A program made the translations under genes and the position numbers. Below are positions 8,495 through 17,386 of a DNA stretch of 42,903 nt, piece after piece. How positions within the stretch are numbered: the stretch's first letter is position 1; every line of letters starts with the position of its first letter. The notes under the pieces were generated by a model. That model did no database searches. It saw only the letters and a program-made list of their open reading frames with translations, and was not told where the DNA came from. Source of the stretch: Roseomonas genomospecies 6 (GTDB taxonomy: Bacteria; Pseudomonadota; Alphaproteobacteria; Azospirillales; Azospirillaceae); contig NZ_QOKW01000039.1 in NCBI RefSeq assembly GCF_008365375.1, positions 1-42,903 on the forward strand. Direction: 5' to 3'.

Positions 8495-9307
8495 TTGACG
8501 GCGAACAAAAAAGACAACCCCCTCGAAAAGGCCAAGAGCGGCCTTCCCGTTTCCAAAGACGAACAGATGCTCGAAATCAATGCGGCATCTAATAACTATT
8601 ATTACACGGATGATCAAACATTCGATGACAAGATGAAAGCATGGGTCATCGAAAAATCCCTGGAATTTCTGAAGCCTGGGCGAATTCTTGATCTCGGATA
8701 CATCAACAGCATCTGGACGAAGGCGCTGCTTTCGGTTCCTGGCGTGGAGGCCGTCGATATCGTCGAGGCGGCGCCCGGTCATGTCGAGCAGGCCCGCGCC
8801 GACTTCGCCGGCGAGAAGCGGGTGCGCATCTTCCACACGCTGTTCGAGGAATTCACCCCCGATCACCCCTATGACACCATCCTGATGTCGGGGGTAGTCA
8901 AGTATGTTCCCGACGACGACGCCTTGGTCACCCGCGCCAAGAGTTGGCTGGCCCCCGATGGGGTGGTGATCGCCTCAACCCCCAATTGCCGAGCCTTCCA
9001 CCGCCGGCTGGGGACTTACATGGGGCTGGAATCGTCGCCGTGCACCCACAACGCCCGCGACCACTCGGTGTTCAACGTGCGGCTCTACGACCGTTACTCC
9101 TGGCGGGCCCTCTTCGTCCGCAACGGGTATCAGGTCGGTCCCGTCCACGGCATCGGCATGAAGCTGCTCTCTACTCCCCAGATGATTCATCTGGGCACCA
9201 AATACGACATCAACGGCATTCTGGAAGGGCTGCGGAGCATGGCCGAGGAGATGCCGGACTATGCCTGGTACCTGTTGCTTACGGCGAAAGCCGGCACCGC
9301 CGACTGA
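8495..9307 (+). CDS. Methyltransferase-like protein with altered SAM loop
   Basis: 270 residues from a TTG at 8495, preceded by GGGGA about 8 bases upstream. No ATG lies before the conserved region except one at residue 25. The fold order matches class I methyltransferases: ILDLGYINSIWTKAL (about 64-78), VDIVEAAPGHVEQAR, YDTILMSGVVKYVPDDD and SWLAPDGVVIASTPN. The usual GxGxG of motif I is replaced by GYINS, so SAM binding may be modified or lost. It ends with WYLLLTAKAG, close to the WHLLLTAKAD end of the preceding methyltransferase, which suggests relatedness. The first 200 bases are more AT-rich than the surroundings, a mild hint of separate origin. Confidence 0.75.
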   Translation: MTANKKDNPLEKAKSGLPVSKDEQMLEINAASNNYYYTDDQTFDDKMKAWVIEKSLEFLKPGRILDLGYINSIWTKALLSVPGVEAVDIVEAAPGHVEQARADFAGEKRVRIFHTLFEEFTPDHPYDTILMSGVVKYVPDDDALVTRAKSWLAPDGVVIASTPNCRAFHRRLGTYMGLESSPCTHNARDHSVFNVRLYDRYSWRALFVRNGYQVGPVHGIGMKLLSTPQMIHLGTKYDINGILEGLRSMAEEMPDYAWYLLLTAKAGTAD

Positions 9308-9321
9308 GGCTGGAAACGGAC

Positions 9322-10353
9322 ATGGATGGACTGCAGACCACAAGCCCGTTCGCCATCAAGGTCGCCGACGCCCTGGCCGGGGATCCGTTCACGCTGATCG
9401 ACGTCGGCTGCGGGGGTGGGATTGATCCTGTCTGGCGCGAATTCGGGTCCAACCTGCGCGCGATCGGATTCGAACCCAATCTGGCCGAATGCCGGCGCCT
9501 AGCCACCGGGGAAACGCACGAGGGGATCCGCTACGAGCCCACCTTCGTCGGGTTGCCGCCGGACCACCTTTTCCTTACCCGCAAGGCGGCCAATTCCCCC
9601 GTTGTCATGAACTTCTGGCAGCGGTGCAGCGCTTTCCGATCCTGTCAAATTCAGCAGGAAAAGAGAAAATCCGAAGGGCAGGCCCTGAATCCGTATTATT
9701 ATGAAGGCGACGGCATGGCCGACGCTGCCGATCAGATTTACCTCCCCGATTATTTCGCGAAGAAAAACATCGGTGACATCGATTTCGTAAAGATAGACGT
9801 CGATGGGCCAGATTTTGAAGTTCTTGTCTCCCTGGAAGGTGAATTTTCAAAAAGAAATATTCTCGCTCTCGGCCTAGAGGTGAGCTATTTCGGAACGGAA
9901 AACGACACGAACAACACGTTCCACAACACCGACCGTTTCATGCGGCAGAACGGTTTCGAGCTGTTCGGTCTCAGCGTCAGGCGCTACTCGGCGGCGGCGC
10001 TGCCGGGACGCTATAGCCTCGGAATCCCGGCCCAGGGCGATTTCGGCCGTCCGATTCAGGGCGATGCGCTCTACGTCCGCGACCTTCTCAGCCCGAGGTA
10101 CGAAAAGGAACGCGACCGGTACGATGAGGAAAAGCTGCTGAAGCTGGCCTGCATCTTTTCGCTTTTCAACCTTCCCGACAACGCGGCCGAGATCCTGGTG
10201 GCTTTCCAGGCGCGGCTGAAGACGCGCGTCGATGTGGAGGAGCTTCTGGAAGTGCTGGCTCGACAGGCCCAGGCCGGAAGACAGAAGGTTCTGGGCTACC
10301 GGGACTATATGGCCGCCTTCGAACGCGACGATCCGATGTTCTATCCGCGCTGA
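9322..10353 (+). CDS. FkbM-family methyltransferase
   Basis: 343 residues from the ATG at 9322, 14 bases after the previous stop, with GGAAACGGAC upstream. TLIDVGCGGGIDP (about 24-36) is the SAM motif, followed by AIGFEPNLAECRRL, and IDFVKIDVDGPDFEVLVSLEG is the FkbM hallmark. The C-terminal 100 or so residues are helical and charged and do not resemble the core fold. FkbM enzymes O-methylate sugars or polyketides; in a glycan cluster a sugar hydroxyl is the likely acceptor. Part of the four-gene plus-strand run. Confidence 0.82.
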   Translation: MDGLQTTSPFAIKVADALAGDPFTLIDVGCGGGIDPVWREFGSNLRAIGFEPNLAECRRLATGETHEGIRYEPTFVGLPPDHLFLTRKAANSPVVMNFWQRCSAFRSCQIQQEKRKSEGQALNPYYYEGDGMADAADQIYLPDYFAKKNIGDIDFVKIDVDGPDFEVLVSLEGEFSKRNILALGLEVSYFGTENDTNNTFHNTDRFMRQNGFELFGLSVRRYSAAALPGRYSLGIPAQGDFGRPIQGDALYVRDLLSPRYEKERDRYDEEKLLKLACIFSLFNLPDNAAEILVAFQARLKTRVDVEELLEVLARQAQAGRQKVLGYRDYMAAFERDDPMFYPR

Positions 10354-10386
10354 AGCGACGGCCGAACCAACCGGGGAAGAGATGAC

Positions 10387-11736
10387 ATGGACGGTGCTGG
10401 CATGGGGCACGACCGCCGAAGCGCGGGATTGGCGGGAGCGCGGATCGCCGTCACGATCCCGCCGGAGAGCTGGTTCGGCGGACACGACCGTCTGCTCAGC
10501 CTGCGCGAGAGCGCCGTCCTGGAGACCGAGTTCGGCTGCCGGTTCCATCATGTCGACACCACCCCCTTCATTGTCGGCGATGTGGCCGGCCAGCGTGCCG
10601 AAATCGACGCGTTGCGGGCGTTCCGGCCGCAGGCCGCGCTTGGGCTGCCGAACGGGAACTATCCCTGGTGCTGCCGGACGCTGAGCGGCTCGCGCCGGAT
10701 TAACATCTTCACCGACATCCTGGAAATTCCCCTGGTGCTGCCGTGGGACCACGGGCTTCTGCAATTTCCGAGCATGGTGTTGTGGCAGTTGCCGACCGGG
10801 CCGGAAGCGTCGTCCGAGGATGCCATCCAGCGCGTCGCGAGCCGCATCAACCACCCGTTGATCCATCACATCGCCATCGACAGCGGCCACGTCGCCGAGA
10901 TGCGCCGCCTCGGCCTGTTGACCAGCCCCAACGTCACCTTCATGCCCGCGAAGACCTCCTGGCCCTACATCCGCCACGGCCGGTCGCTCGCGGCGGAGCG
11001 CCGGTTCGACGAGGACGTGGCGTTCGTCGGCAACATCTCCCTCAACCGCGCCCGCGCGGTGTTTCCCGAAGGGTCCGCGGCCGGCCGGCTGGCGAGCCAG
11101 GTCGTGCATGCCCGGCGCCGCAACCCCGTCGCGGCGCCCTGGCCCCTGCTGCTGGAAAGCCTGGAGCGCCTGTCCGACGACGAACGCTTCAGGGAGCGGC
11201 TGCTGTTCGACGACAGCTATTTCTGGTACGTTGCCTACCGCATCGTCGAGGACATCGCCAACGCGCACGGACGCATCGAGCTTCTGAAAGCCGTGGCGCG
11301 CCCGGTGGCGCTGTACGGCGGGTTTGCCGACCCCGGAACGATGGACGAACTGGCCGGGCGCTTCGCGCACCTTCGCTTCCGCGGCTCGGTCAATTATGCC
11401 GATGAACTGCCGTCGGTCTACGCGCGCACCCGCATCACCGTCGACTGCATCAATTCCGGCTTCATCAACAACTCCTCACCCAAGCCGCCGTCGTGCTTCT
11501 CCTCCGGCGGGTTCGCCCTGTTCGAGCACAAGCCCGACTTCGCGGAGCTGTTCGGCGCGCCCGGCGAGGCGGTCATGTTCCGCAGCTTCGACGAGATGAA
11601 CCGGAAGATCGACTATTTCCTGACCCACGAGAAGGAAAGGCTCGACCTTTCCGATCACCTGCGGGAGTTGATAAACCGCGACCACGATTACCAGGATGTC
11701 ATCCGGCGCGTCATGGAAGGCGCCCTGGCGGGGTAG
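10387..11736 (+). CDS. Glycosyltransferase, CgeB-like
   Basis: 449 residues from the ATG at 10387, with GGGAAGAG just upstream. The N-terminus has ITIPPESWFGGHDRLLSL-type Rossmann features and GLPNGNYPWCCR. The C-terminal part carries VAFVGNIS, ARPVALYGGFADP and FRGSVNYADELPSVYAR, then NSGFINNSSPKPPS and FSSGGFALFEHKPDF. The sequence of an early FVGN, a late GGFAL and E-H-K-P-D resembles the CgeB/family 1 GT-B glycosyltransferases that transfer sugars in surface or flagellin glycosylation. It is the last gene of the plus-strand run and converges with the ATP-grasp gene. Donor and acceptor are unknown. Confidence 0.75.
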   Translation: MDGAGMGHDRRSAGLAGARIAVTIPPESWFGGHDRLLSLRESAVLETEFGCRFHHVDTTPFIVGDVAGQRAEIDALRAFRPQAALGLPNGNYPWCCRTLSGSRRINIFTDILEIPLVLPWDHGLLQFPSMVLWQLPTGPEASSEDAIQRVASRINHPLIHHIAIDSGHVAEMRRLGLLTSPNVTFMPAKTSWPYIRHGRSLAAERRFDEDVAFVGNISLNRARAVFPEGSAAGRLASQVVHARRRNPVAAPWPLLLESLERLSDDERFRERLLFDDSYFWYVAYRIVEDIANAHGRIELLKAVARPVALYGGFADPGTMDELAGRFAHLRFRGSVNYADELPSVYARTRITVDCINSGFINNSSPKPPSCFSSGGFALFEHKPDFAELFGAPGEAVMFRSFDEMNRKIDYFLTHEKERLDLSDHLRELINRDHDYQDVIRRVMEGALAG

Positions 11737-11748
11737 GAACGACGGGGC

Positions 11749-11772
11749 GGGGAGCCTTCAACCGGCTTCCCC
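11749..11772. terminator. Candidate hairpin between convergent genes
   Basis: GGGGAGCC (11749-11756) and GGCTTCCCC (11764-11772) pair with one bulged base, at the junction of the glycosyltransferase gene and the convergent ATP-grasp gene. No T tract follows on either strand. Confidence 0.3.
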
Positions 11773-12834
11773 CTCCTCCGGCCGGAGCGCCCGCCCCCCC
11801 TCGACCCGGCGCACCCGGTTGGCCTCGTTCCAGCCAAAGCCGGGAATGAACATCTCCTCCCAGTAGCGCAGGACCATTCCGGGAACGAGATCCGGCTGCG
11901 CGATCCCCTCCCCCAGCCCGAAATGCCGGGCCGCCAGCTCGACGTCGTTATAGCCGAAATGCGGCCGCACGCTGGAGGTCCCGGAAAAGCGGGGGTTCAC
12001 CTCGAAGCAGACCGGGCGGCGGTTCTCCACCTTGAATTGGAAGTTGACCGGGCCGACGATGCGCAGTCGCGTTGCCCAGTCGAGCGCGGTGTCAAGAAGC
12101 CCGGCGTCCTCGACCAGGGAAATCCGGTAGCTGGTGCCCTGAAGGAGTTCGCGCCGCAGCACGATGCCGGCCCGCGGACGGGCCGCGCGGTCGCACAGCA
12201 CCGCCGCGGTGTATTCCGGCCCGTCGACGTCCACGCAGCGTTGAACGATGCCGTCCGCGCCAAGAGCGTCCGCCGCCGCCGCGACCAGCGCCGGCGACTG
12301 GGCGATGACCACGCCACCGCTGCCATGCCCGGTCCTGGGCTTGACCACCAACGGCGGCCCGAACCGTTCCAGAAGGGCGGCAACGCCGTTGCGATCGTCG
12401 GCCCGCACCGTTTCCGGGTGCGCGATGTCCAGGCGGGCGAAGCATTGCGCGGTCAGCCACTTGTCGTGGCACTGCTCGACCAGATCTGCGGCCGGGACCA
12501 GGACGATGGCTCCCGTGGCGTCTTCGATGCGCGCGCGCAGCCGCGCCAGGGGCAGGGTCTCCACATCGGCGGCGGCAAAGACCAAGTCGATCCGTTCGTT
12601 CCGCAGGATTCCCGTAATGCTGTCCAGGAAGGCCGGATCGTCCGTGCGCGGCACGACGTAGCCGCGGTCCACCGCATAGAGCCCGGCTCCCAGCGGGTTG
12701 CAGTCGGTCCCCACCACATGGCTTGCCAGACGGCTGCGGGCCAGGGCCTTCAGGATACCCTGGCCGACGTTGCCCCCCACTCCCGTCACCAGGATGCGCA
12801 GGCGGCCGGCGCTAGAGCCTTTGCAGGAGAGCAT
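11758..12834 (-). CDS. ATP-grasp ligase (carboxylate-amine ligase type)
   Basis: 358 residues. A pre-ATP-grasp domain opens with RILVTGVGGNVGQGILKAL (about 12-30), like the carbamoyl-phosphate synthase large-subunit N-domain. The ATP-grasp core has PLVVKPRTGHGSGGVVIA, FQFKVENRRPVCFEVN and NPRFSGTSS, the last holding the Glu and Asn that bind Mg-ATP. The family activates a carboxylate as acyl-phosphate for amine or thiol attack, which here could attach an amino acid or amine to a sugar. Its start lies 23 bases inside the preceding SDR gene, so the two are translationally coupled. An alternative start at the Leu-Arg region near residue 11 would reduce the overlap. Confidence 0.85.
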   Translation of the reverse strand: MLSCKGSSAGRLRILVTGVGGNVGQGILKALARSRLASHVVGTDCNPLGAGLYAVDRGYVVPRTDDPAFLDSITGILRNERIDLVFAAADVETLPLARLRARIEDATGAIVLVPAADLVEQCHDKWLTAQCFARLDIAHPETVRADDRNGVAALLERFGPPLVVKPRTGHGSGGVVIAQSPALVAAAADALGADGIVQRCVDVDGPEYTAAVLCDRAARPRAGIVLRRELLQGTSYRISLVEDAGLLDTALDWATRLRIVGPVNFQFKVENRRPVCFEVNPRFSGTSSVRPHFGYNDVELAARHFGLGEGIAQPDLVPGMVLRYWEEMFIPGFGWNEANRVRRVEGGRALRPEEGEAG

Positions 12835-13699
12835 GGCAGTAATCTTCCAATCCCGATGTCAAAGCGATGTGAGGTCGATAGCCGAACGCCGCCCATGCGC
12901 GGCCGATGTCCAGACGCACGCTGGGCGACGGATCCGGCGTCGCCGTGAATTCGATGGCCGATCCCCGGCAAGCCGGAAGAGCGGTGATGAGGCGCGCCAG
13001 TTCGGCCATGGACGTTGCCTCGCCCGATCCCAGGTTGAACACCCCATCGGCCCCGGCCGCCGCCACCAGACCGCGTGCCGCGTCTTCGACATGCAGAAAG
13101 TCCTGGGTCCGCCCGCCGTCCCCGAACAGCCGCAGCGGGCTGCCGGCGAGCGCCCGGTCGAGAAACAGGCGCAGCACCGACATGGCCGATTGGCCCGGCC
13201 CATAGAGCGATGACAGGCGCAGGATCGCCACCCGGGTGCCGAAGGACCGCACCACCCCCAGAACATGCTCGGCGGCCAGCTTGCCGACGCCGTAGGGGGT
13301 GTCCGGGCAGGGCGCCAGACCTTCGTGCAGGACCGGGGCGGCGCCCATCGGATAGACCGAGATGCTGGACGCCATCACCAGCCGCTTGGGCGGGGCTCGC
13401 TCGCAGACGGCCAGGAGCGTTTCCGCCATCCGCAGATTGTCGCGCAATCCCGCCAGCCGCCCCGCACCGGCGCCCGTCGGGATGTTGGCCGCGACATGAA
13501 CGATCAGATCCCAGCGACCGGACAGCGTGACCTGTGCCTCCGGCGCGGTCAGGTCGACGGCGATGGCGGGACCGCCGGCCGGCAAAGTCCGGTGACCGAC
13601 GGCCACGACCTCGGCGGAGGGCCAGTGCGTGCGGGCCAGCCGCAACACCGCTCGTCCGAGAAAGCCGCCGGCGCCGGTCACCAGGATGCGCTCAGGCAT
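12812..13699 (-). CDS. NAD-dependent epimerase/dehydratase (extended SDR)
   Basis: 295 residues from the ATG at 13699-13697; the frame is open further upstream but the Rossmann fold starts at MPERILVTGAGGFLG. Dinucleotide loop GAGGFLG is at 9-15, SSISVYP at 111-117, and catalytic YxxxK is Tyr136/Lys140 (TPYGVGK). The C-terminal part has the substrate-binding segment LSSLYGPGQSAMSV and FLHVEDAARGLV. It probably epimerises or reduces a nucleotide sugar. It sits between the radical SAM gene and the ATP-grasp gene in a coupled block, overlapping the latter by 23 bases. Confidence 0.85.
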   Translation of the reverse strand: MPERILVTGAGGFLGRAVLRLARTHWPSAEVVAVGHRTLPAGGPAIAVDLTAPEAQVTLSGRWDLIVHVAANIPTGAGAGRLAGLRDNLRMAETLLAVCERAPPKRLVMASSISVYPMGAAPVLHEGLAPCPDTPYGVGKLAAEHVLGVVRSFGTRVAILRLSSLYGPGQSAMSVLRLFLDRALAGSPLRLFGDGGRTQDFLHVEDAARGLVAAAGADGVFNLGSGEATSMAELARLITALPACRGSAIEFTATPDPSPSVRLDIGRAWAAFGYRPHIALTSGLEDYCHALLQRL

Positions 13700-13749
13700 C
13701 GCACCTCTTCCCCGCGCGCCCGCCAGGCGGGCCTGTATGGAAAAGGCGG

Positions 13750-14832
13750 TCACCCATTCTGGCGTGCGTAATGCGCGAAAAGCTGGATCGCCTCCAGGTT
13801 CTTCGGCTTCTTGCTTTGCCAGTCCGGACAGGAACGGCAGAAGGCCGGCAGGGCTTCCCAGTTTCCGGCGGAATGCGCGACCAGATGAGGGTACACTTTT
13901 CTCTGCCAGACGTCGAAAATGGACTCCTCGCGCAGGTTCCCGTGAACCAGCTTCCCTTCCCAATCATTGATGCAGAAGGGAACTTCACCGTTTTCATTGA
14001 CGTTGATCGAATCGAAAATCCAGGCGCAGGCGTGCCGACGCTCCTGGCCAGTGCCGATCTCGTCCGAGAGATAGTTGATCCACGTCATCTTCGGCCGGAT
14101 GTAGATTTGCACGGGATGTTTCGACCAGTACTCCCGGAACGGCTCCAGCTCATGCTGGTTGACGTCGAGCACGGCGAACTGAACGGAAATCTGCATCCGG
14201 TCGCCGGCCAACTCGATCGCGTCATGGACGTTGCGCATGACGGTGTCGAAGTTCCCGCCGATACGGACCTTCTGCTCGTAGGTTTCCTTGGTGGAGGCGT
14301 CGATCCCGATGTAGATCTCGTCCAGCCCGCTCTCCGCAAGCCGTCGGATCGTCTCGCGGTCGAGCAGATTGCCGTTGGTGTTGATCGCCGCCCGCTTCAG
14401 GCCCCGGTCCTTGGCGTAACGGATGCGCTCGTAAAGGCCGATCTTCTTCGAAACCAGCGGCTCGCCGAAGTAGCAGAACCACATGCGCACCCAGGGCGCG
14501 CCTTCCAGCACCTCGTCGATGATCTTGTGCGCCAGCGTCTCGTCCATGCGTCCCCACGGGCGGGGATTGAACTGGCGCGCGCACATCGTGCACTGGAGCT
14601 GGCAGTAGGACGAGGTTTCCAGCAGAACCTGATTAGGGAAATAGCGCAGGCGCCGGTAGATTTCTTCCGGGGTCGTCGGCGTCTGGCTACGCAGAAAGTT
14701 GGTCTCGACGGCGTTCAGGGTGGTCGCGTACTGCTCCAGCAGCTGCTGGCGGGTGGGCAGGTCTTCCGGCGGCACGGAATAGACCGGCAGCGTGTCGCCA
14801 TGGGTACCGGTGGCACCGGGAACAACGTCCAT
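13750..14832 (-). CDS. Radical SAM/SPASM enzyme
   Basis: 360 residues from the ATG at 14832-14830, preceded by a strong GAGGAGGGG ribosome-binding site. The radical SAM motif is CQLQCTMC (Cys77/81/84), followed by FCYFGEPLVSKK (SAM-amino-group GGE-like segment, here GEP) and INTNGNLLDRE. The SPASM domain has CAWIFDSINVNENGEVPFC with later cysteines CRSCPDWQS, expected to bind auxiliary Fe-S clusters. The CxxCPDWQ ending is shared with the radical SAM protein at 28247. It lies 11 bases downstream of the PHP gene, in the same transcription unit as the carbamoyltransferase. Substrate unknown; peptide or sugar dehydrogenation and epimerisation are both known in this family. Confidence 0.88.
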   Translation of the reverse strand: MDVVPGATGTHGDTLPVYSVPPEDLPTRQQLLEQYATTLNAVETNFLRSQTPTTPEEIYRRLRYFPNQVLLETSSYCQLQCTMCARQFNPRPWGRMDETLAHKIIDEVLEGAPWVRMWFCYFGEPLVSKKIGLYERIRYAKDRGLKRAAINTNGNLLDRETIRRLAESGLDEIYIGIDASTKETYEQKVRIGGNFDTVMRNVHDAIELAGDRMQISVQFAVLDVNQHELEPFREYWSKHPVQIYIRPKMTWINYLSDEIGTGQERRHACAWIFDSINVNENGEVPFCINDWEGKLVHGNLREESIFDVWQRKVYPHLVAHSAGNWEALPAFCRSCPDWQSKKPKNLEAIQLFAHYARQNG

Positions 14833-14843
14833 ATAGCCCCTCC

Positions 14844-15623
14844 TCAGATTGGCAGGCGGTTTCGCGCCCAATCGGGTGCTTCCGCCGAGCGATGAATTTG
14901 ATTGAGCCGGTGGGCGTCCGATCCGCTCACGAAGTGCACCCCTTTTTCGCGCAGGACATCCAGCAACGCCATGTAGGAGGTCACGAACGGTTCGCCACCC
15001 AGCCGCTGCGGAATGTGTATCAAGTCGCGGCAATGGAATTCCATGGCCGTGTTCCGCGCGATGAGAACGTCCGCCAGCGTGTCGATCAACGCCGGAGGGA
15101 GCCGGTCCGGCCAGAGCGCGCCGACATAGTGCGGGGCCAGCTTCGGAAAGGCGACGTAGATGAACGGATGGACGACGACGGAAACGCGATGCCGTTCCAG
15201 AGCCCGGATGAGGGATTCCGCCTCCCGTTCCAGGAAGCGGTCGGGAGGCTGCGTCAAATCGGCCGTCACCCAGCCGAGTTGGTAATGCCCCATGCCGAGA
15301 CTGAGGAAATCGACGGCTTCGGCAACGTCGGGGCGGAAGGTCGTGTTTCCGTCCTGGTCGAGCAGGTCCAGCTCCGCTCCCAGCAGAATCCGGCCGGAAA
15401 ATTCCCCGCCCAGCCCGGTGATCTCCGAGCGCGCTTGCCGGAAGATCGCGGATTCGGTGTTGGGATGGAGATGGTCGATCAGGCCGATCTCCTCCAGCCC
15501 ACAGCGCCCAGCCTCGGCAACGACGGCGTCGACGGTCATCTCGTCCGCGGTGCATGGGCTGTGATGCAGGTGGATGTGGTAATCCGCGCGCATGGGCAGG
15601 TCTTTCGTCGGGGTATCGGTCAT
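14844..15623 (-). CDS. PHP-domain phosphoesterase
   Basis: 259 residues from the ATG at 15623, whose ATGA overlaps the carbamoyltransferase stop; an upstream GTG at 15629 is also possible. Metal-binding motifs of the PHP family are all present: DYHIHLH (His16, His18), IDHLHPN, LGAELDLL, VVVHPF and SGSDAHRLNQI. These place it near histidinol-phosphate phosphatase-type PHP hydrolases, which cleave phosphomonoesters with two or three metal ions. Because it lies in a coupled block with a carbamoyltransferase, radical SAM enzyme, SDR and ATP-grasp ligase, dephosphorylation of a pathway intermediate is the likely job; the substrate is unknown. Confidence 0.88.
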   Translation of the reverse strand: MTDTPTKDLPMRADYHIHLHHSPCTADEMTVDAVVAEAGRCGLEEIGLIDHLHPNTESAIFRQARSEITGLGGEFSGRILLGAELDLLDQDGNTTFRPDVAEAVDFLSLGMGHYQLGWVTADLTQPPDRFLEREAESLIRALERHRVSVVVHPFIYVAFPKLAPHYVGALWPDRLPPALIDTLADVLIARNTAMEFHCRDLIHIPQRLGGEPFVTSYMALLDVLREKGVHFVSGSDAHRLNQIHRSAEAPDWARNRLPI

Positions 15624-17302
15624 TTGCACAGCAGGAAGGGTCCGATGGCCAGGGCGTTCATCCCGGTTTCCAGGAAGCAGCGGACCGCATCATCCGGGGT
15701 CCGGACGATGGTGTCGCCACGGATGTTGAAGCTGGTGTTGAGCAGCACCGGCACCCCGTTGCGTCGCTTCACCGCCAGGAGCAACGCGTGGAGTTCCGGA
15801 TTCTGGGTCGGAGCCACCGTCTGCACGCGCGCCGTTCCATCGACGTGGGTCACCGCCGGGATCACCGTCCGGCATTCGGGGCGGACCATGTCGACGGTCA
15901 GCATGAAGGGCTGCCGCCCGCCATACTCGAAGTAGCGCTGCGCCTCCTCCTCGACAACGACCGGGGCGAACGGGCGGAACGCCTCGCGGAACTTCACCTT
16001 GGCGTTGACGATGTCTTTGGCGTCGGCGCGGGTCGGGTTGGCGAGGATGGAGCGGTGGCCGAGCGCGCGGGGGCCGAACTCCATGCGTCCCTGGTACCAG
16101 CCGACGATGGCATGGTCCGCCAGCAGGTCGGCGACCTCCTCCTCCAGCTTGGCGGGGCGGCGGACCGACACCGTTTCCGGCAGCGTGCGCAGCGCCGCTT
16201 CGATCTCCGCCGTGCCGTGTTCGGTGCCGTAATAGGCGTGCTCCAGCGGTTCGCGCCGCACCGGGACGCCGGCGTCCGCGCTCGCCAGCAGGGCCGCGCC
16301 GATGCTGAGGCCGGCGTCGTTGGCGGCCGGCAGGACGAACACGTTCGCGAAGGGCGTGTGGGCGCGGATCTGTCCGTTCATGCTGCAGTTCAGGGCGACG
16401 CCGCCGGCCAGGCAGACGTTGGGCGATCCGGTGGCCGCGTGCAGATCGCGGAGCAGCTCGAAGCAGCGCTCCTCCAGAAGCGCCTGAACGCTGCACGCCA
16501 TGTCGGCGGCGCGCTCGTCGATCTCCGATTCCGGGACGCGCGGCGGGCCGAAGCGCTCGACGACGCGCGGCGAGTACCAGACGCGCGGATGGCCCTGTTC
16601 GTCCATCAGCGTGTCCCGGTGGAAGGTAAAGTAATCGAGATCCAGCTCCAGCTCACCGTTCCGGTAACGGCAGATCCCGCGCAGGTCGTCCAAGAACCGG
16701 GGCTTGCCGTAAGGCGCCAGCCCCATCGTCTTGCCCTCGTCGCACGCGGCCTGGAAGCCCAGATACTGGGTGAAGGCCCCGTACATCAGGCCCAGGGAAT
16801 GCGGGTGCGCGATCCGTTTCAGGACGGCGATGCCCGCCCCGCGACCCAGGCACAGGGATGTCGACACCCAGTTGCCCATGCCGTCCACGGAGAAGATGGC
16901 GCTTTCCTCGAACGGAGACGGCAGGAAGGCCGACGCGGCGTGCGCCATGTGGTGATCGACGTGGAACAGCCGAACCCGGTCGCCCACATGGGCGCGGAGC
17001 GTCCGCTCGACGTCGGCCTGCGCCCGCAGGGGCGGGACGAAGGCCCCATCATAGGCGCGCTTGATGAAAGCGCGCTTGTGGGTGTTCGTCAGTTCCACGT
17101 CGTTCGCGTAGGCGACGACGTCCACGTCCGTCAGCCGCGCGCCCACCAGGTTGAGGCAAGCGTCCATGGCCTCCTTGGGGAAAGCCGAGGAGTGCTTCCG
17201 GTGGTCGAAACGCTCCTGCTCCATCATCGCCGCGAGACGGCCGTCGATCACGACGGCGGCACTGGCGTCATGCGAACCGAAGTGAAGTCCCAGGCTGATC
17301 AT
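15620..17302 (-). CDS. Carbamoyltransferase, NodU/CmcH/TobZ family
   Basis: 560 residues, the usual family size. The N-terminal Kae1-like domain carries GLHFGSHDASAAVV at the start and the iron/ATP-binding HHMAHAASAF (His117, 118, 121). SVDGMGNW and GKTMGLAPYG follow, and later EFGPRALGHRSILANPT and FRPFAPVVVEEEA, all NodU/TobZ hallmarks. The C-terminal YrdC-like domain has LNTSFNIRGDTIV and a final ALAIGPFLL. The enzyme uses carbamoyl phosphate and ATP to put a carbamoyl group on a sugar or antibiotic hydroxyl. Its stop overlaps the PHP start by 4 bases. It lies 84 bases downstream of the aminotransferase, in the same strand run. Confidence 0.93.
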   Translation of the reverse strand: MISLGLHFGSHDASAAVVIDGRLAAMMEQERFDHRKHSSAFPKEAMDACLNLVGARLTDVDVVAYANDVELTNTHKRAFIKRAYDGAFVPPLRAQADVERTLRAHVGDRVRLFHVDHHMAHAASAFLPSPFEESAIFSVDGMGNWVSTSLCLGRGAGIAVLKRIAHPHSLGLMYGAFTQYLGFQAACDEGKTMGLAPYGKPRFLDDLRGICRYRNGELELDLDYFTFHRDTLMDEQGHPRVWYSPRVVERFGPPRVPESEIDERAADMACSVQALLEERCFELLRDLHAATGSPNVCLAGGVALNCSMNGQIRAHTPFANVFVLPAANDAGLSIGAALLASADAGVPVRREPLEHAYYGTEHGTAEIEAALRTLPETVSVRRPAKLEEEVADLLADHAIVGWYQGRMEFGPRALGHRSILANPTRADAKDIVNAKVKFREAFRPFAPVVVEEEAQRYFEYGGRQPFMLTVDMVRPECRTVIPAVTHVDGTARVQTVAPTQNPELHALLLAVKRRNGVPVLLNTSFNIRGDTIVRTPDDAVRCFLETGMNALAIGPFLLCK

Positions 17303-17386
17303 GGCGTGTCCTTTTCAAAAGGTCGATTCCGACTAGGCGCTCGACGCCGGGCGTGAAACGGTCGGGCCGCGAAGTCCGGCACCGTG

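Noticed and set aside
14833..15555. Extension of the radical SAM frame through the PHP gene region
   Set aside because: This frame is a shadow of the PHP gene; GAGGAGGGG precedes the ATG at 14832.
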